Assembly: GCA_021404785.1 (NCBI GenBank)
Contig: QWHH01000014.1
Span: 1 to 64,000, forward strand
Source: Lysobacterales bacterium PRO7
GTDB lineage: Bacteria > Pseudomonadota > Gammaproteobacteria > Xanthomonadales > Rhodanobacteraceae
Direction: 5' to 3'
Length of the DNA: 64,000 nucleotides
The number at the start of each line of letters is the position of its first letter. The first letter of the stretch is position 1. Positions 34,684 through 42,604 of the stretch are shown piece by piece. The notes beneath the pieces were generated by a model. The model was not told where the DNA came from. It saw nothing but the letters and a program-made list of their open reading frames with translations, and did no database searches. The position numbers and the translations under genes are program-made.

Positions 34684-35657
34684 CAGAATGCAAAAAACCA
34701 GATCAGCAACAGGTTGATTGCCAGCAACCACAGCGCCGTCGGCACCTGCGCGCGGATCACTCCGTTGGGATCACGCAATTCCAGAAGTGCGGCCGGCACG
34801 ATGTTGAAATTCGCGGCCATCGGTGTGAGCAGGGTACCGCAGTAGCCGGTAAGCATGCCGAGTGCACCGAGCGCGGCGGCGTGTGCGTGATGCTGGCCGA
34901 TCAGCAGCGGCAGGCCGACGCCGGCCATCATCACCGGAAACGCGGCGAAGGCATTGCCCATGATCACCGTAAACGCGACCATGCCGGCGGCGAAGGCGAG
35001 CACGCAGGCCAGGCGCGACTGCACGGGAATAGCTGCGGCGGTGAGATGTGCGATCGCCTCGCCGACGCCGGTCGCCGCGAACACCGCGCCGAGCATGGCC
35101 AGCAGCATCGGCAGCAGCGCCGCCCACGACAACGCATCGAGCAGGCGTCCGGTTTCGGCTATAGCGTCGTGCGCGCGTGCGCGCGTGAGCGCGAGCGCCG
35201 CGAACGTGGCGAGCACGCAGGCGAGTCCGAGCGCGAGCAAGGTCGCGTCCGCGCGGCCGAGTTCGCCGATGCCGCCGACATGCACGAACGGTTGCAGCAG
35301 CGTGAAAACCAGGGTGCCGAACGGGATGATCAATGCCGGCACGAACAGGCGGCGGCCGAGGCGCGCGGCGCTGGCGGCGCGGCGTTCGCGATCCGGCACC
35401 GAGTCTGCGACCGGCGCGCGGCGCAGGAAGCCGGCGATCAGTCCCAGAGCGATGACGCCGATGCCGGCAAGTTGCTGCGGCAGTACGCTGCCATGCGTGG
35501 CGGCGGATTTCACCGCATCGCCGAGCAGGAAGATCGCGGCGAGGATTCCCCAGAACGTGGCGTGCGCGAATCGCTTCGCGCGCAATTCGCGCAGAGCGCA
35601 GGCGACGAGCACTAGACCGCATAGCCAGTAGACGTATTCGACGCGAAGGAACGTCAT
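34683..35657 (-). CDS. DUF979 membrane protein, half of a putative 5-oxoproline permease
   Basis: A 324-residue protein with eight to ten hydrophobic segments and DUF979 blocks (MTFLRVEYVYWLCGLVL; VIMGNAFAAFPVMMAGVGLP; MLTGYCGTLLTPMAANFNIV). DUF979 and DUF969 always travel as a pair and cluster with pcp or pxp genes, so they are the best candidates for a pyroglutamate or short-peptide transporter. That role is inferred from context. The ATG at 35657 overlaps the end of DUF969 by 4 bases. Confidence 0.85.
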   Translation of the reverse strand: MTFLRVEYVYWLCGLVLVACALRELRAKRFAHATFWGILAAIFLLGDAVKSAATHGSVLPQQLAGIGVIALGLIAGFLRRAPVADSVPDRERRAASAARLGRRLFVPALIIPFGTLVFTLLQPFVHVGGIGELGRADATLLALGLACVLATFAALALTRARAHDAIAETGRLLDALSWAALLPMLLAMLGAVFAATGVGEAIAHLTAAAIPVQSRLACVLAFAAGMVAFTVIMGNAFAAFPVMMAGVGLPLLIGQHHAHAAALGALGMLTGYCGTLLTPMAANFNIVPAALLELRDPNGVIRAQVPTALWLLAINLLLIWFFAF

Positions 35658-36343
35658 TCTCGTGATCGTCCTTGATCGCGCTGCGTGTGCAGCCGCCGCT
35701 GGAATTTGATCGCGCGAATGCTCTGCACCACGAATGCCGCGATCGCCGTCGGCGCTGCCCACAGCGCGATGCGGCGCGGATCGAGCACCATGCCGTTCTG
35801 TTCGTAGAAACCGTAGATCAGCAGCACCGCACCGAAGGCAATGAAGATGTCCTCGCCGAAGAACAGGCCGGTGTTGTCGGTCGCCGCGGCGAACGCGCGG
35901 ATGCGCACGCGCTCGTCGAGATCAAGGTCCGGATCGATCTTTTCCGCTGCCGCTTCCGCCATCGGCGCGAGCAGCGGACGCACCGTCTGCGCATGTCCGG
36001 CGATGCCGGTCAGGCCGAACATGGAAAGAATCTGGCGTACCGCGAGATAGCCGATCAGCAGGTGCGCGAACGTGAAGTTGCGCATGCGCGCAATCCAGTT
36101 TGCGGCGTGCTCGCGCAAACCCGCGTGTTCGAGCAGGCCAATCGTTGGCAGCGTGAGCAGCAGCACCAGCAGGTTGCGGCTGTCGATGAACTTGGCGCCG
36201 AGCAGGGCCAGCAGATCGGGGATCGACAGGCCGGACAGCAGCGCCGACACGATTGCCGCGACCACGACCACCAGCGCAGGATTGGCGCGCAGCGCGAATC
36301 CCGCGACGACCACGGCGACGCCGAGCAACGGCCAGTAGTTCAT
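35654..36343 (-). CDS. DUF969 membrane protein, partner of DUF979
   Basis: A 229-residue protein with about seven membrane segments and the DUF969 blocks MNYWPLLGVAVVVAGFALR, IDSRNLLVLLLTLPTIGLLE and MFGLTGIAGHAQTVRPLLAP. It is the first gene of the three-gene unit DUF969-DUF979-pcp on the minus strand. The ATG at 36343 was chosen because it begins the conserved block; the upstream extension overlaps the divergent GFA gene region. Confidence 0.85.
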   Translation of the reverse strand: MNYWPLLGVAVVVAGFALRANPALVVVVAAIVSALLSGLSIPDLLALLGAKFIDSRNLLVLLLTLPTIGLLEHAGLREHAANWIARMRNFTFAHLLIGYLAVRQILSMFGLTGIAGHAQTVRPLLAPMAEAAAEKIDPDLDLDERVRIRAFAAATDNTGLFFGEDIFIAFGAVLLIYGFYEQNGMVLDPRRIALWAAPTAIAAFVVQSIRAIKFQRRLHTQRDQGRSRE

Positions 36344-36399
36344 GCGCGGCAGTATGGCATAGACTGGTGGCGCTTCAGAGCAGCGCAGGAGACGCATCC

Positions 36400-36750
36400 A
36401 TGAAGTACCAAGGCAGTTGCCATTGCGGCAAGGTGGCGTTCGAGGTTGAAGGCGAAATCAAGGGTGCGATGGACTGCAACTGTTCCATCTGCCAGCGCGT
36501 AGGCGCGCTGCGCTGGTTCGTGCCGCGCAGCGATATGCGCCTGCTCACGCCGGATGAGGCGGCCGGCACCTACACGTTCAACAAGCACGCGATCAAGCAC
36601 CGCTTCTGTCCGGCCTGCGGCATCCACGCCTATGGCGAGGGCAAGAACCCGAAGACCGGCGACATGATGGCCGCGATCAACATCCGCTGTCTCGAAGGCG
36701 TCGATCTGGCATCGATTCCGGTGCAGCACTTTGACGGGCGCTCGCTTTGA
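36400..36750 (+). CDS. GFA-family zinc-binding protein
   Basis: A 116-residue protein of the glutathione-dependent formaldehyde-activating (GFA/CENP-V) fold. The cysteine pairs are in place: CHCGKVAFEVEG near residues 8-19, CNCSICQRVG near 28-37 and FCPACGIHAYGEG near 70-82. They bind structural and active-site zinc. Most members are not formaldehyde-activating enzymes, so no reaction is assigned. The ATG at 36400 follows a ribosome site (caggagac). It opens a plus-strand block inside the pyroglutamate region. Confidence 0.85.
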   Translation: MKYQGSCHCGKVAFEVEGEIKGAMDCNCSICQRVGALRWFVPRSDMRLLTPDEAAGTYTFNKHAIKHRFCPACGIHAYGEGKNPKTGDMMAAINIRCLEGVDLASIPVQHFDGRSL

Positions 36751-36783
36751 ATGGTGGCTTACAGCGCGTTCCTAAATTATTGA

Positions 36784-36871
36784 CGTCATGCCGGCATGGA
36801 TTGCCGGCATCCAGATTGCAGGGATGCCATCCGTGGCGACTGGATTCCGGCATTCCCTGCCGGAATGACGA
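36784..36871. repeat. REP/BIME-like repeat of two palindromes
   Basis: Two palindromes lie within 88 bases: atgccggca/tgccggcat around tggat (near 36788-36810), and attccggca/tgccggaat around ttccc (near 36844-36866). The outer ends gtcatgccggc and gccggaatgac are near-inverted repeats of each other. This resembles the short dispersed repeats with a gtcat...atgac frame found in xanthomonad genomes. It lies between the GFA and RibD-like genes, and I see no second copy in the window. Confidence 0.7.
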
Positions 36872-36898
36872 GCAACGAAGATCGTCTGGAGGCAGGTG

Positions 36899-37546
36899 AT
36901 GTCCAAATTGTGCGTGCGAAGTTTCGCGGTTTCCCTCGACGGTTTTGCCGCGGGGCCGGGCCAGAGCCTTGAAAATCCGCTCGGCGTGCGCGGGCCGGAA
37001 TTGATGGAATGGTTTTTCCATTCGCGATTCTGGAACGCGATGCACGGCAAGGATGGCGGCGAGACCGGCACCGACAATTCCATCGCCGAACACGGCTTCG
37101 ACAACCTCGGCGCGTGGATTCTCGGGCGCAACATGTTCGGGCCGGTGCGCGGGCCGTGGCCGGACGACAACTGGAAAGGCTGGTGGGGCGAAGAGCCGCC
37201 GTACCACGTGCCGGTGTTCGTGCTCACGCATCACGCGCGCAAGCCGCTGGCGATGAAAGGCGGCACCACGTTTTATTTCGTCACCGACGGCATCGCGTCC
37301 GCGCTCGCGCAGGCGCGCGAGGCCGCGAACGGACGCGACGTGCGCCTCGGCGGCGGCGTGGCGACGGTGCGCGAATACCTGCGCGCACGCCTGGTCGACG
37401 AATTGCACCTCGCCGTGCGACCCGTGCTGCTCGGCAGTGGCGAGGCGCTGTTTCATGGCCTCGACTGGCGCGCGCTGGGTTACGAGTGCACCCAGAGTGT
37501 CGCTGGAGAACGCGCGACGCATGTGTTTTTGCAAAGGCGCGGGTGA
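36899..37546 (+). CDS. Dihydrofolate-reductase-family protein (RibD C-terminal domain)
   Basis: A 215-residue protein with the RibD_C/DHFR-like fold: LCVRSFAVSLDGFAAGP at the start, GAWILGRNMFGPVRG near residue 75, PVFVLTHHARKPL near 105, FYFVTDGIASALAQA and VRLGGGVATVREYLRARLVDELHL near 145-170, where NADPH would bind. Members of this stand-alone group are NADPH-dependent reductases of unknown substrate. The ATG at 36899 has ggaggcag upstream; a GTG at 36896 is also in frame. Confidence 0.85.
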   Translation: MSKLCVRSFAVSLDGFAAGPGQSLENPLGVRGPELMEWFFHSRFWNAMHGKDGGETGTDNSIAEHGFDNLGAWILGRNMFGPVRGPWPDDNWKGWWGEEPPYHVPVFVLTHHARKPLAMKGGTTFYFVTDGIASALAQAREAANGRDVRLGGGVATVREYLRARLVDELHLAVRPVLLGSGEALFHGLDWRALGYECTQSVAGERATHVFLQRRG

Positions 37547-37594
37547 GGTTGAAGAGAGTGGCGATTGTTCGTCGCAGGCATGGAGAATCGGACC

Positions 37595-37987
37595 ATGAAC
37601 GGCATCCCGATCGGAACAGAACGAATTCGACCCTTCCTGCCCACGCGCGACTTCGAACTTTCGAAGCGGTTCTACGAGGCGCTCGGTTTCGAGAAGGTGC
37701 TGGACGGCGATGTGGCGATCTTCAATGCCGGCTCTGGCGGCTTCGTTCTGCAGCGGCGTTTCGACGAAGACTGGGCAGGCAATGCCATGATGCAATTGAT
37801 GGTCGACGATCTCAACGCTTGGTGGGAGCATATTCGGTCGCTGCGGTTAGACGATCGTTTCGGCGTGCCTGCGCCGCGCGCACCAGCGATGCAGCCCTGG
37901 GGGTTGCGGATCGCATATGTCGTGGACCCATCCGGGGTGCTCTGGCATGTCGCGCAACGCCGGGACCGCACCGCGCAGGATCGGTAG
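37595..37987 (+). CDS. VOC-family protein (glyoxalase/bleomycin-resistance fold)
   Basis: A 130-residue single VOC domain: PFLPTRDFELSKRFYEALGF, a QRRFDEDWAGNAMMQLMVDD middle section and a final AYVVDPSGVLWHVAQR strand. Such domains bind metal or small hydrophobic ligands; the usual metal residues are not obviously complete. The ATG at 37595 is favoured by ggag 11 bases before it; the ATG at 37580 and a TTG at 37565 are in frame but lack a site. Confidence 0.8.
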   Translation: MNGIPIGTERIRPFLPTRDFELSKRFYEALGFEKVLDGDVAIFNAGSGGFVLQRRFDEDWAGNAMMQLMVDDLNAWWEHIRSLRLDDRFGVPAPRAPAMQPWGLRIAYVVDPSGVLWHVAQRRDRTAQDR

Positions 37988-38053
37988 GAACGAGTCACTC
38001 ATCGCTATCGGGAAACTGCCTCTTCAATCACCCCAATTTCTTGGCACGCGCCG

Positions 38054-38428
38054 ATGAGCAAACCCCGCGACGAGTTCAAACACTTCGTTCTCGATCAGCT
38101 CGCGCGCGTGCCGGCGCTGTCGTCGGCGCCGTTTTTCGGCGGAATCGGGCTGCGTTCGGGCGCGATTTTCTTCGGCGTGATCTTTGGCGGCACGCTGTAT
38201 TTCTCGACCAGTCCGGCCACACGCGAGGAGTATCAAAACCTCGGCAGCCGCTGTTTTTCCTACATGAAGGAAGACGGCGAGGTACAGGACACCAAGCTGT
38301 TCGAGGTTCCGGCCGAAGTGCTCGACGATGCGGAAACGCTGCTCGTCTGGGCGAACCGGGCCATTGCGGCATCGGGTCAAAAGCGCAAGGCCGGTTCCGG
38401 CCGGAAAAGGCCCGCGCCGAAAGCGTAA
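38054..38428 (+). CDS. TfoX N-terminal-domain protein
   Basis: A 124-residue protein with the TfoX N-terminal domain (FVLDQLARVPALSSAPFFGGIGL, YFSTSPATREEYQNLGS, YMKEDGEVQDTKLFEVPAEV) and a basic tail (QKRKAGSGRKRPAPKA). Full-length TfoX/Sxy regulates competence, but this short form lacks the C-terminal domain and is common as a stand-alone protein of unknown role. It starts about 66 bases after the VOC gene. Confidence 0.85.
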   Translation: MSKPRDEFKHFVLDQLARVPALSSAPFFGGIGLRSGAIFFGVIFGGTLYFSTSPATREEYQNLGSRCFSYMKEDGEVQDTKLFEVPAEVLDDAETLLVWANRAIAASGQKRKAGSGRKRPAPKA

Positions 38429-38510
38429 ACGCACGCGGCGTGTTTCGCGCGCGGTTCGTGCCCGCCTGGGCTAAACTGTGGACAGCGCAACACGCGCATC
38501 GAAACCCGGG

Positions 38511-38933
38511 ATGATGAAGATGCTCAAGAAACCCAAGCTGATCATTTCGTCGCTGGACGCCGAGCGGCTGGAAAAGCTGATCGACGCGCTGCCCGATGCG
38601 GCGTTTCCCGGCAAGAAGGACCTGGAAGGCGAGCTCGCGCGTGCGCAAATCGTGCAGCCGAAGGACGTCCCGCCCACGGTGGTGACGATGAATTCGACCG
38701 TGCGCTTTGCCGTCGAATCCTCGCAGGATGAGTTCCAATTGACCTTGGTCTACCCGAAGGACATCGATACGTCGGGCGAGAAGATTTCGATCCTCGCGCC
38801 GGTCGGCAGCGCCTTGCTCGGGTTGTCGCAGGGCGACGAGATCGAATGGCCAAGGCCCGGCGGCGGCGTGCTGCGCGTGCGCATCAAGGAAGTCACGTAT
38901 CAGCCTGAACGCGCCGGCGAGCACTATCGCTAG
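38511..38933 (+). CDS. rnk: Nucleoside diphosphate kinase regulator (Rnk)
   Basis: A 140-residue protein with an N-terminal coiled-coil-like segment (SLDAERLEKLIDALPD) and a C-terminal GreA/GreB-type domain (ISILAPVGSALLGLSQGDEI, VLRVRIKEVTYQPE). Rnk binds RNA polymerase and was described as a regulator of nucleoside diphosphate kinase. Several ATGs are clustered at the start (38511, 38514, 38520). Its stop codon overlaps that of the convergent pxpA gene. Confidence 0.85.
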   Translation: MMKMLKKPKLIISSLDAERLEKLIDALPDAAFPGKKDLEGELARAQIVQPKDVPPTVVTMNSTVRFAVESSQDEFQLTLVYPKDIDTSGEKISILAPVGSALLGLSQGDEIEWPRPGGGVLRVRIKEVTYQPERAGEHYR

Positions 38934-39694
38934 ACGCGTGCGTTGTTCGCAATCGCGATTCCTGCCGCTTCCAGTCCTTCATGCAACGCCTGCGCGAACC
39001 GCGCGGCATCGGGGCGGTCGCCGTGCACGCAGATGGTGTCCGCGCGCAGGGCGAGCGTGCCGCCGCTGCGCATGTCGACGTTTCCCTGTGTGGCGATTTT
39101 CACGGCCTGCGCAACGGCGACAGCTACGTCTTCGATCACTGCGCCTTGCGTGCCGCGCGGCGTGAGCGATCCGTCGGCTTCGTAGCTGCGATCGGCGAAG
39201 GCTTCGTGCGCGATGGACAGGCCAAGTGCAGCTCCGGCTTTCGGCAGTTCGCTGCCGGCGAGTCCGACCAGGATCAACTTCGCATCGAAATCACGCACCG
39301 CGCGCGCGATGGCGTCGGCTAGCTTCGCGTCCTTCGCGGCCATGTTGTACAGCGCACCGTGCGGCTTGACGTGTACGACCCGCGTGTCCGCCGCGCGCGC
39401 GAAGGCGGCGAGTGCGCCGATCTGGTACAGCGTCATCGCATGGATTTCATTGGGTGAAACCTTCATCTTGCGGCGGCCGAATCCCTGCAAATCCTGCAGT
39501 GACACATGCGCGCCGATGGCGACGCCGTGCTGTTTCGCCAACAGTACCGTCTTGTGCATTGTGGAAAAATCGCCGGCATGAAAGCCGCAGGCGATGTTCG
39601 CCGACGTGATCCACGGCATCACGCCGGCATCGTCGCCCATGCGCCAGGCGCCGAAGGATTCGCCCATGTCGCAGTTGAGGTCGATGCGGTTCAT
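38930..39694 (-). CDS. pxpA: 5-oxoprolinase subunit A (PxpA, LamB/YcsF family)
   Basis: With PxpB and PxpC it hydrolyses 5-oxoproline (pyroglutamate) to glutamate using ATP. The 254-residue TIM-barrel protein has the N-terminal IDLNCDMGESFGAW motif, ANIACGFHAGDF, GAHVSLQDLQGFGRR, HVKPHGALYN and EAFADRSYEADGSLTPR, all family signatures. It overlaps pxpC by 4 bases on the minus strand and is the last gene of the pxpB-pxpC-pxpA order. Confidence 0.93.
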   Translation of the reverse strand: MNRIDLNCDMGESFGAWRMGDDAGVMPWITSANIACGFHAGDFSTMHKTVLLAKQHGVAIGAHVSLQDLQGFGRRKMKVSPNEIHAMTLYQIGALAAFARAADTRVVHVKPHGALYNMAAKDAKLADAIARAVRDFDAKLILVGLAGSELPKAGAALGLSIAHEAFADRSYEADGSLTPRGTQGAVIEDVAVAVAQAVKIATQGNVDMRSGGTLALRADTICVHGDRPDAARFAQALHEGLEAAGIAIANNARV

Positions 39695-40683
39695 TGCAGG
39701 CGGTCCTTGATGGTTCGCGCCAGTGCAAGCAGCGCGCGTTCGCGTTCAAGATAGCGCGTTTGCGCTTCATCCAGTGAGATCGGCGTGAAGCGCACGCTGT
39801 CGCCGGGCCGGCGCTGGGCGAGACGTGGCAAGTCGACGGCAATCACATGCCCGATGCGCGGATAGCCACCGCAGGTCGGCGCCTCGGCCATCAGCACGAT
39901 CGGGTCGCCGCTGGGCGGCAGTTGCAGGGTGCCGGGGACGACGCCGGAGGAGACGAGTTCCATTGCTTCGCGCAAGTCCAGGTGGGCGCTGTGCAGGCGC
40001 AGGCCCATGCGGCTGGAATCGCCACCGACGCGGAAAGTCGAATCGAACAGCGCTCGCCGCGCGGCGTCGTTGAGTTGTGCGAAGTGCGCCCCTTCGATCA
40101 CGCCGATCGGGTTGTGCAGATCGAGGTCGAACCACGAACGCGGATTGAGGGACCAATTCGCTGGAAAGACATCCCGATTTCCGGAATCCCCTGTGAGCGG
40201 GCGTGCATGAAACCTGCGCCACAAATCCCGATGTTGAATATGCGACGATTCCAAGATCGGCAACACATCGCCCGCCGCAAGCGCCGCATTGAATCCCGCG
40301 ACGATGTCGGTGCTGCGGCTGCCAAGCACCGTCTCGCTTTCGATGCCGCCAGCAACAGCGAGATACGCATACGCGCCACGCTGCATCGTGCCGAACGCTA
40401 TGTCAGTCCCCGCGCGCACGGCTACGGGACGCCACATCGGCAGGCCGTCCAGCGCAGCGCCGGTCAGCGCGACCACGCAGTCGGCATCGAAGCGCAGGCG
40501 CGGCCCGCGCAAGGTGATTTCCAGCGCCGCCGCATTTTCCCCATTGCCTACAAGTATGTTCGCAAGCCGGCGCGAGACGACGTCCATTGCACCGGAGGCG
40601 CCAACGCCGAGCGCGGCGAGTCCGCGGCGGCCGCCGTCCTGCACGCTGGTCTGCCAGCCGGCGGCGAGAACACGAATACTCAT
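39691..40683 (-). CDS. pxpC: 5-oxoprolinase subunit C (PxpC, KipA family)
   Basis: A 330-residue protein of the biotin-dependent-carboxyltransferase-like family. Landmarks are VLAAGWQTSVQDGGRRGLAALGV at the start, SRRLANILVGNGENAAALEIT near residue 40, SSRMGLRLHSAHLDLREAME near 225 and PTCGGYPRIGHVIAVDLP near 285. In Bacillus the homologue KipA antagonises KipI; in most bacteria it forms the 5-oxoprolinase with PxpA and PxpB. A gap of 63 bases separates it from pxpB. Confidence 0.92.
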   Translation of the reverse strand: MSIRVLAAGWQTSVQDGGRRGLAALGVGASGAMDVVSRRLANILVGNGENAAALEITLRGPRLRFDADCVVALTGAALDGLPMWRPVAVRAGTDIAFGTMQRGAYAYLAVAGGIESETVLGSRSTDIVAGFNAALAAGDVLPILESSHIQHRDLWRRFHARPLTGDSGNRDVFPANWSLNPRSWFDLDLHNPIGVIEGAHFAQLNDAARRALFDSTFRVGGDSSRMGLRLHSAHLDLREAMELVSSGVVPGTLQLPPSGDPIVLMAEAPTCGGYPRIGHVIAVDLPRLAQRRPGDSVRFTPISLDEAQTRYLERERALLALARTIKDRLQ

Positions 40684-40746
40684 AAATTGAGAAGTGCGGC
40701 CAAGGATGGTCGCTTTTTGATTTTCGTATTCATGGACGAATACATT

Positions 40747-41418
40747 TCATATGGCCATGAATCTCACGCGCATGCCCGGAGCGAGCAATGCCGGCGGGTC
40801 GCGGCCTGGATCGAACAGGTTGAATTCGGTGCGCCCGATCAGGTGCCAGCCGCCCGGGGTTTCGCGCGGATACACGCCGGTCTGCGCACCGCCGATGGCG
40901 ACCGATCCGGCGGGCACACGCGTGCGCGGCGTCGCGCGACGCGGCATGCGCAGAACCTCCGGCAGGCCAAGCAGGTAGGCAAATCCCGGCGTAAAGCCGA
41001 GCATGGCAACGCGGTATTCCGTGCCGCAGTGCAGGTCGATCACGGCCTCGCGCATCAGGCCCGCTTGCGTGGCGACGTCGTCCAGATCCGGCCCTGATTC
41101 ACCGCCGTAGGACACCGGGATTTCGATGAGTCCTGCGTCGATCGGCGCGACGGGCTGCGCGTTTTCGACGAGTGCACCCAGGCGCGCCGCGAGCCGCGCG
41201 AATGGCGATTGCGCGTCCGCACCGATCCATGCGCACGGGTCGTAGCGCACGCACACGCTGGCATACGCGGGCGCAATGTCGGTGATGCCGGGAAGATTCG
41301 CGTCGATCAATGCACGAGCGATCGCCAGCGCCTGTGCATTGACGTCCGCGTCGATGGCATCGCCGCAGTGGATCAGCGCAGCGCAGTCGCCAAGCGCTTC
41401 GATGCGTGGCGCACTCAT
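40747..41418 (-). CDS. pxpB: 5-oxoprolinase subunit B (PxpB, KipI family)
   Basis: A 223-residue protein with the KipI pattern: VSYGGESGPDLDDVATQAGL near residue 105, LGFTPGFAYLLGLPEVLRMPR near 142 and GGAQTGVYPRETPGGWHLIGRT near 178. It forms the ATP-using 5-oxoprolinase with PxpA and PxpC. The ATG at 41418 overlaps the end of the HIT gene by 4 bases, so pxpB is translated behind it. The longer reading frame upstream is a shadow. Confidence 0.92.
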   Translation of the reverse strand: MSAPRIEALGDCAALIHCGDAIDADVNAQALAIARALIDANLPGITDIAPAYASVCVRYDPCAWIGADAQSPFARLAARLGALVENAQPVAPIDAGLIEIPVSYGGESGPDLDDVATQAGLMREAVIDLHCGTEYRVAMLGFTPGFAYLLGLPEVLRMPRRATPRTRVPAGSVAIGGAQTGVYPRETPGGWHLIGRTEFNLFDPGRDPPALLAPGMRVRFMAI

Positions 41419-41843
41419 GCGGTGGGAATATCCAGTGCGCGGCGCAGGGCATCCAGAAGCGCAGCGCGCGCATCCGGCGCGTACGACTCGCGTTCGCCGA
41501 AACCCCAGACCGGACGCGGCCACGCAGCGTCTTGTGTGCGGCGTGCGATGATGTGGACGTGCAGCTGCGCGACCACATTGCCAAGCGCCGCGATGTTGAG
41601 CTTGTCCGGCGTGAACAACGATTGCATGGCGTGTGCGCAGCGATTGATCTCGGATAGCAGGCGCTGTTGTGTGGCGATGTCGAGATCGGTCAGCTCGCGC
41701 AGGTTCGCGTGGCGCGGCACGAGAATCAGCCACGCAAAGCGTGTGTCGTCCATCAGAAGCACGCGCGACAATTCCAGATCGCCGACGAAGTGCGTGTCTC
41801 CTGCCAGGCGCGGATCAAGCGCGAAGTCCTTTCCGTCGTGCAT
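41415..41843 (-). CDS. HIT-family nucleotide-binding hydrolase
   Basis: A 142-residue histidine-triad protein. The active-site motif reads QLHVHIIAR, with Gln in place of the first His of HxHxHxx; this is seen in one HIT subgroup that hydrolyses nucleoside phosphates. The rest of the fold (RFAWLILVPRHANLRELTDL; LNIAALGNVVAQLH) is intact. It lies 2 bases downstream of the dienelactone hydrolase gene and overlaps pxpB by 4 bases, so it may share their transcript. Confidence 0.85.
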   Translation of the reverse strand: MHDGKDFALDPRLAGDTHFVGDLELSRVLLMDDTRFAWLILVPRHANLRELTDLDIATQQRLLSEINRCAHAMQSLFTPDKLNIAALGNVVAQLHVHIIARRTQDAAWPRPVWGFGERESYAPDARAALLDALRRALDIPTA

Positions 41844-41845
41844 TT

Positions 41846-42514
41846 TCAAGTCAGATTCTTGGCAAACAGATCGAGCGTGCGTTGCAGCGCGAGCTTCGCT
41901 GCCGCCGCGTTGTAGGCGTGCGCGTCCGCATCGCGGTTGAAGGCATGGCCGCAATGTTCGTAGACATGGATTGGTGCACCGGGCCAAGCGGCGCGCTGCT
42001 TGGCGATCGCTTCGGGCGGAATCGAAGGATCGTTCGCGCCGAAGTGGAAGATCGTCGGCGCCTTCAGTGGCTGGTCGAGAAAACCGACATTGCGGGCGCC
42101 GTAGTAACTGGATGCCGGCAGCGCCAGTACCTGCGCCGCGCGTAGCGCGACCGTACCGCCCCAACAATAGCCGACCACGCCGCACTTGCCGCTGGAACGA
42201 ATCGATTCCGCCGCACTGGCCACGGCTTCGACCGCGCGATCCAGACCGACCTCCATCGCCAGGTCGCGGCCCTTGTCGATGCCGGCCTTGTCGTAGACGA
42301 GTTCCACGTCGTTCTCGACGAAATCGAAGAACGCCGGTGCGATCGCGGTGTAGCCGTGCGCGGCATAGGTGTCGGCGACGCTGCGGATGTGCGCATTCAC
42401 GCCGAAGATTTCCTGCACGACGACCACGCCGCCCTGCGGTTTGCCGGCAGGTTTGGCCAGGTACGCGCCGATGCAGTGCATGCCGGCGGTGTTGAGCTTG
42501 ATGCGTTCGCCCAT
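41846..42514 (-). CDS. Dienelactone hydrolase-family protein
   Basis: A 222-residue alpha/beta hydrolase. The nucleophile is Cys in VVGYCWGGTVALRAAQ (near residue 118), and the Asp (FHFGANDPSIPPE) and His (EHCGHAFN) complete the triad. Many such proteins hydrolyse lactones or esters other than dienelactone, so the substrate is open. The ATG at 42514 begins the homologous region. It leads the HIT-pxpB unit by 2 bases. Confidence 0.88.
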   Translation of the reverse strand: MGERIKLNTAGMHCIGAYLAKPAGKPQGGVVVVQEIFGVNAHIRSVADTYAAHGYTAIAPAFFDFVENDVELVYDKAGIDKGRDLAMEVGLDRAVEAVASAAESIRSSGKCGVVGYCWGGTVALRAAQVLALPASSYYGARNVGFLDQPLKAPTIFHFGANDPSIPPEAIAKQRAAWPGAPIHVYEHCGHAFNRDADAHAYNAAAAKLALQRTLDLFAKNLT

Positions 42515-42583
42515 GATCGTGTCCGTGCGGAGGTTCGCGTCCAGCGTATCCCCGCGGGTCGGGTTGTCAACCACGCGTCGCGC

Positions 42584-42604
42584 CCGCAATCTTCAGGCGG
42601 CGTG
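42584..42604. repeat. Duplicated junction sequence at the end of the first cyclase gene
   Basis: A 21-base sequence containing cgcaatcttcaggcggcgtg and the cyclase stop codon recurs exactly at 44782-44802, at the end of the second cyclase gene. It shows that the tandem duplication reaches past the coding end. Confidence 0.8.
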
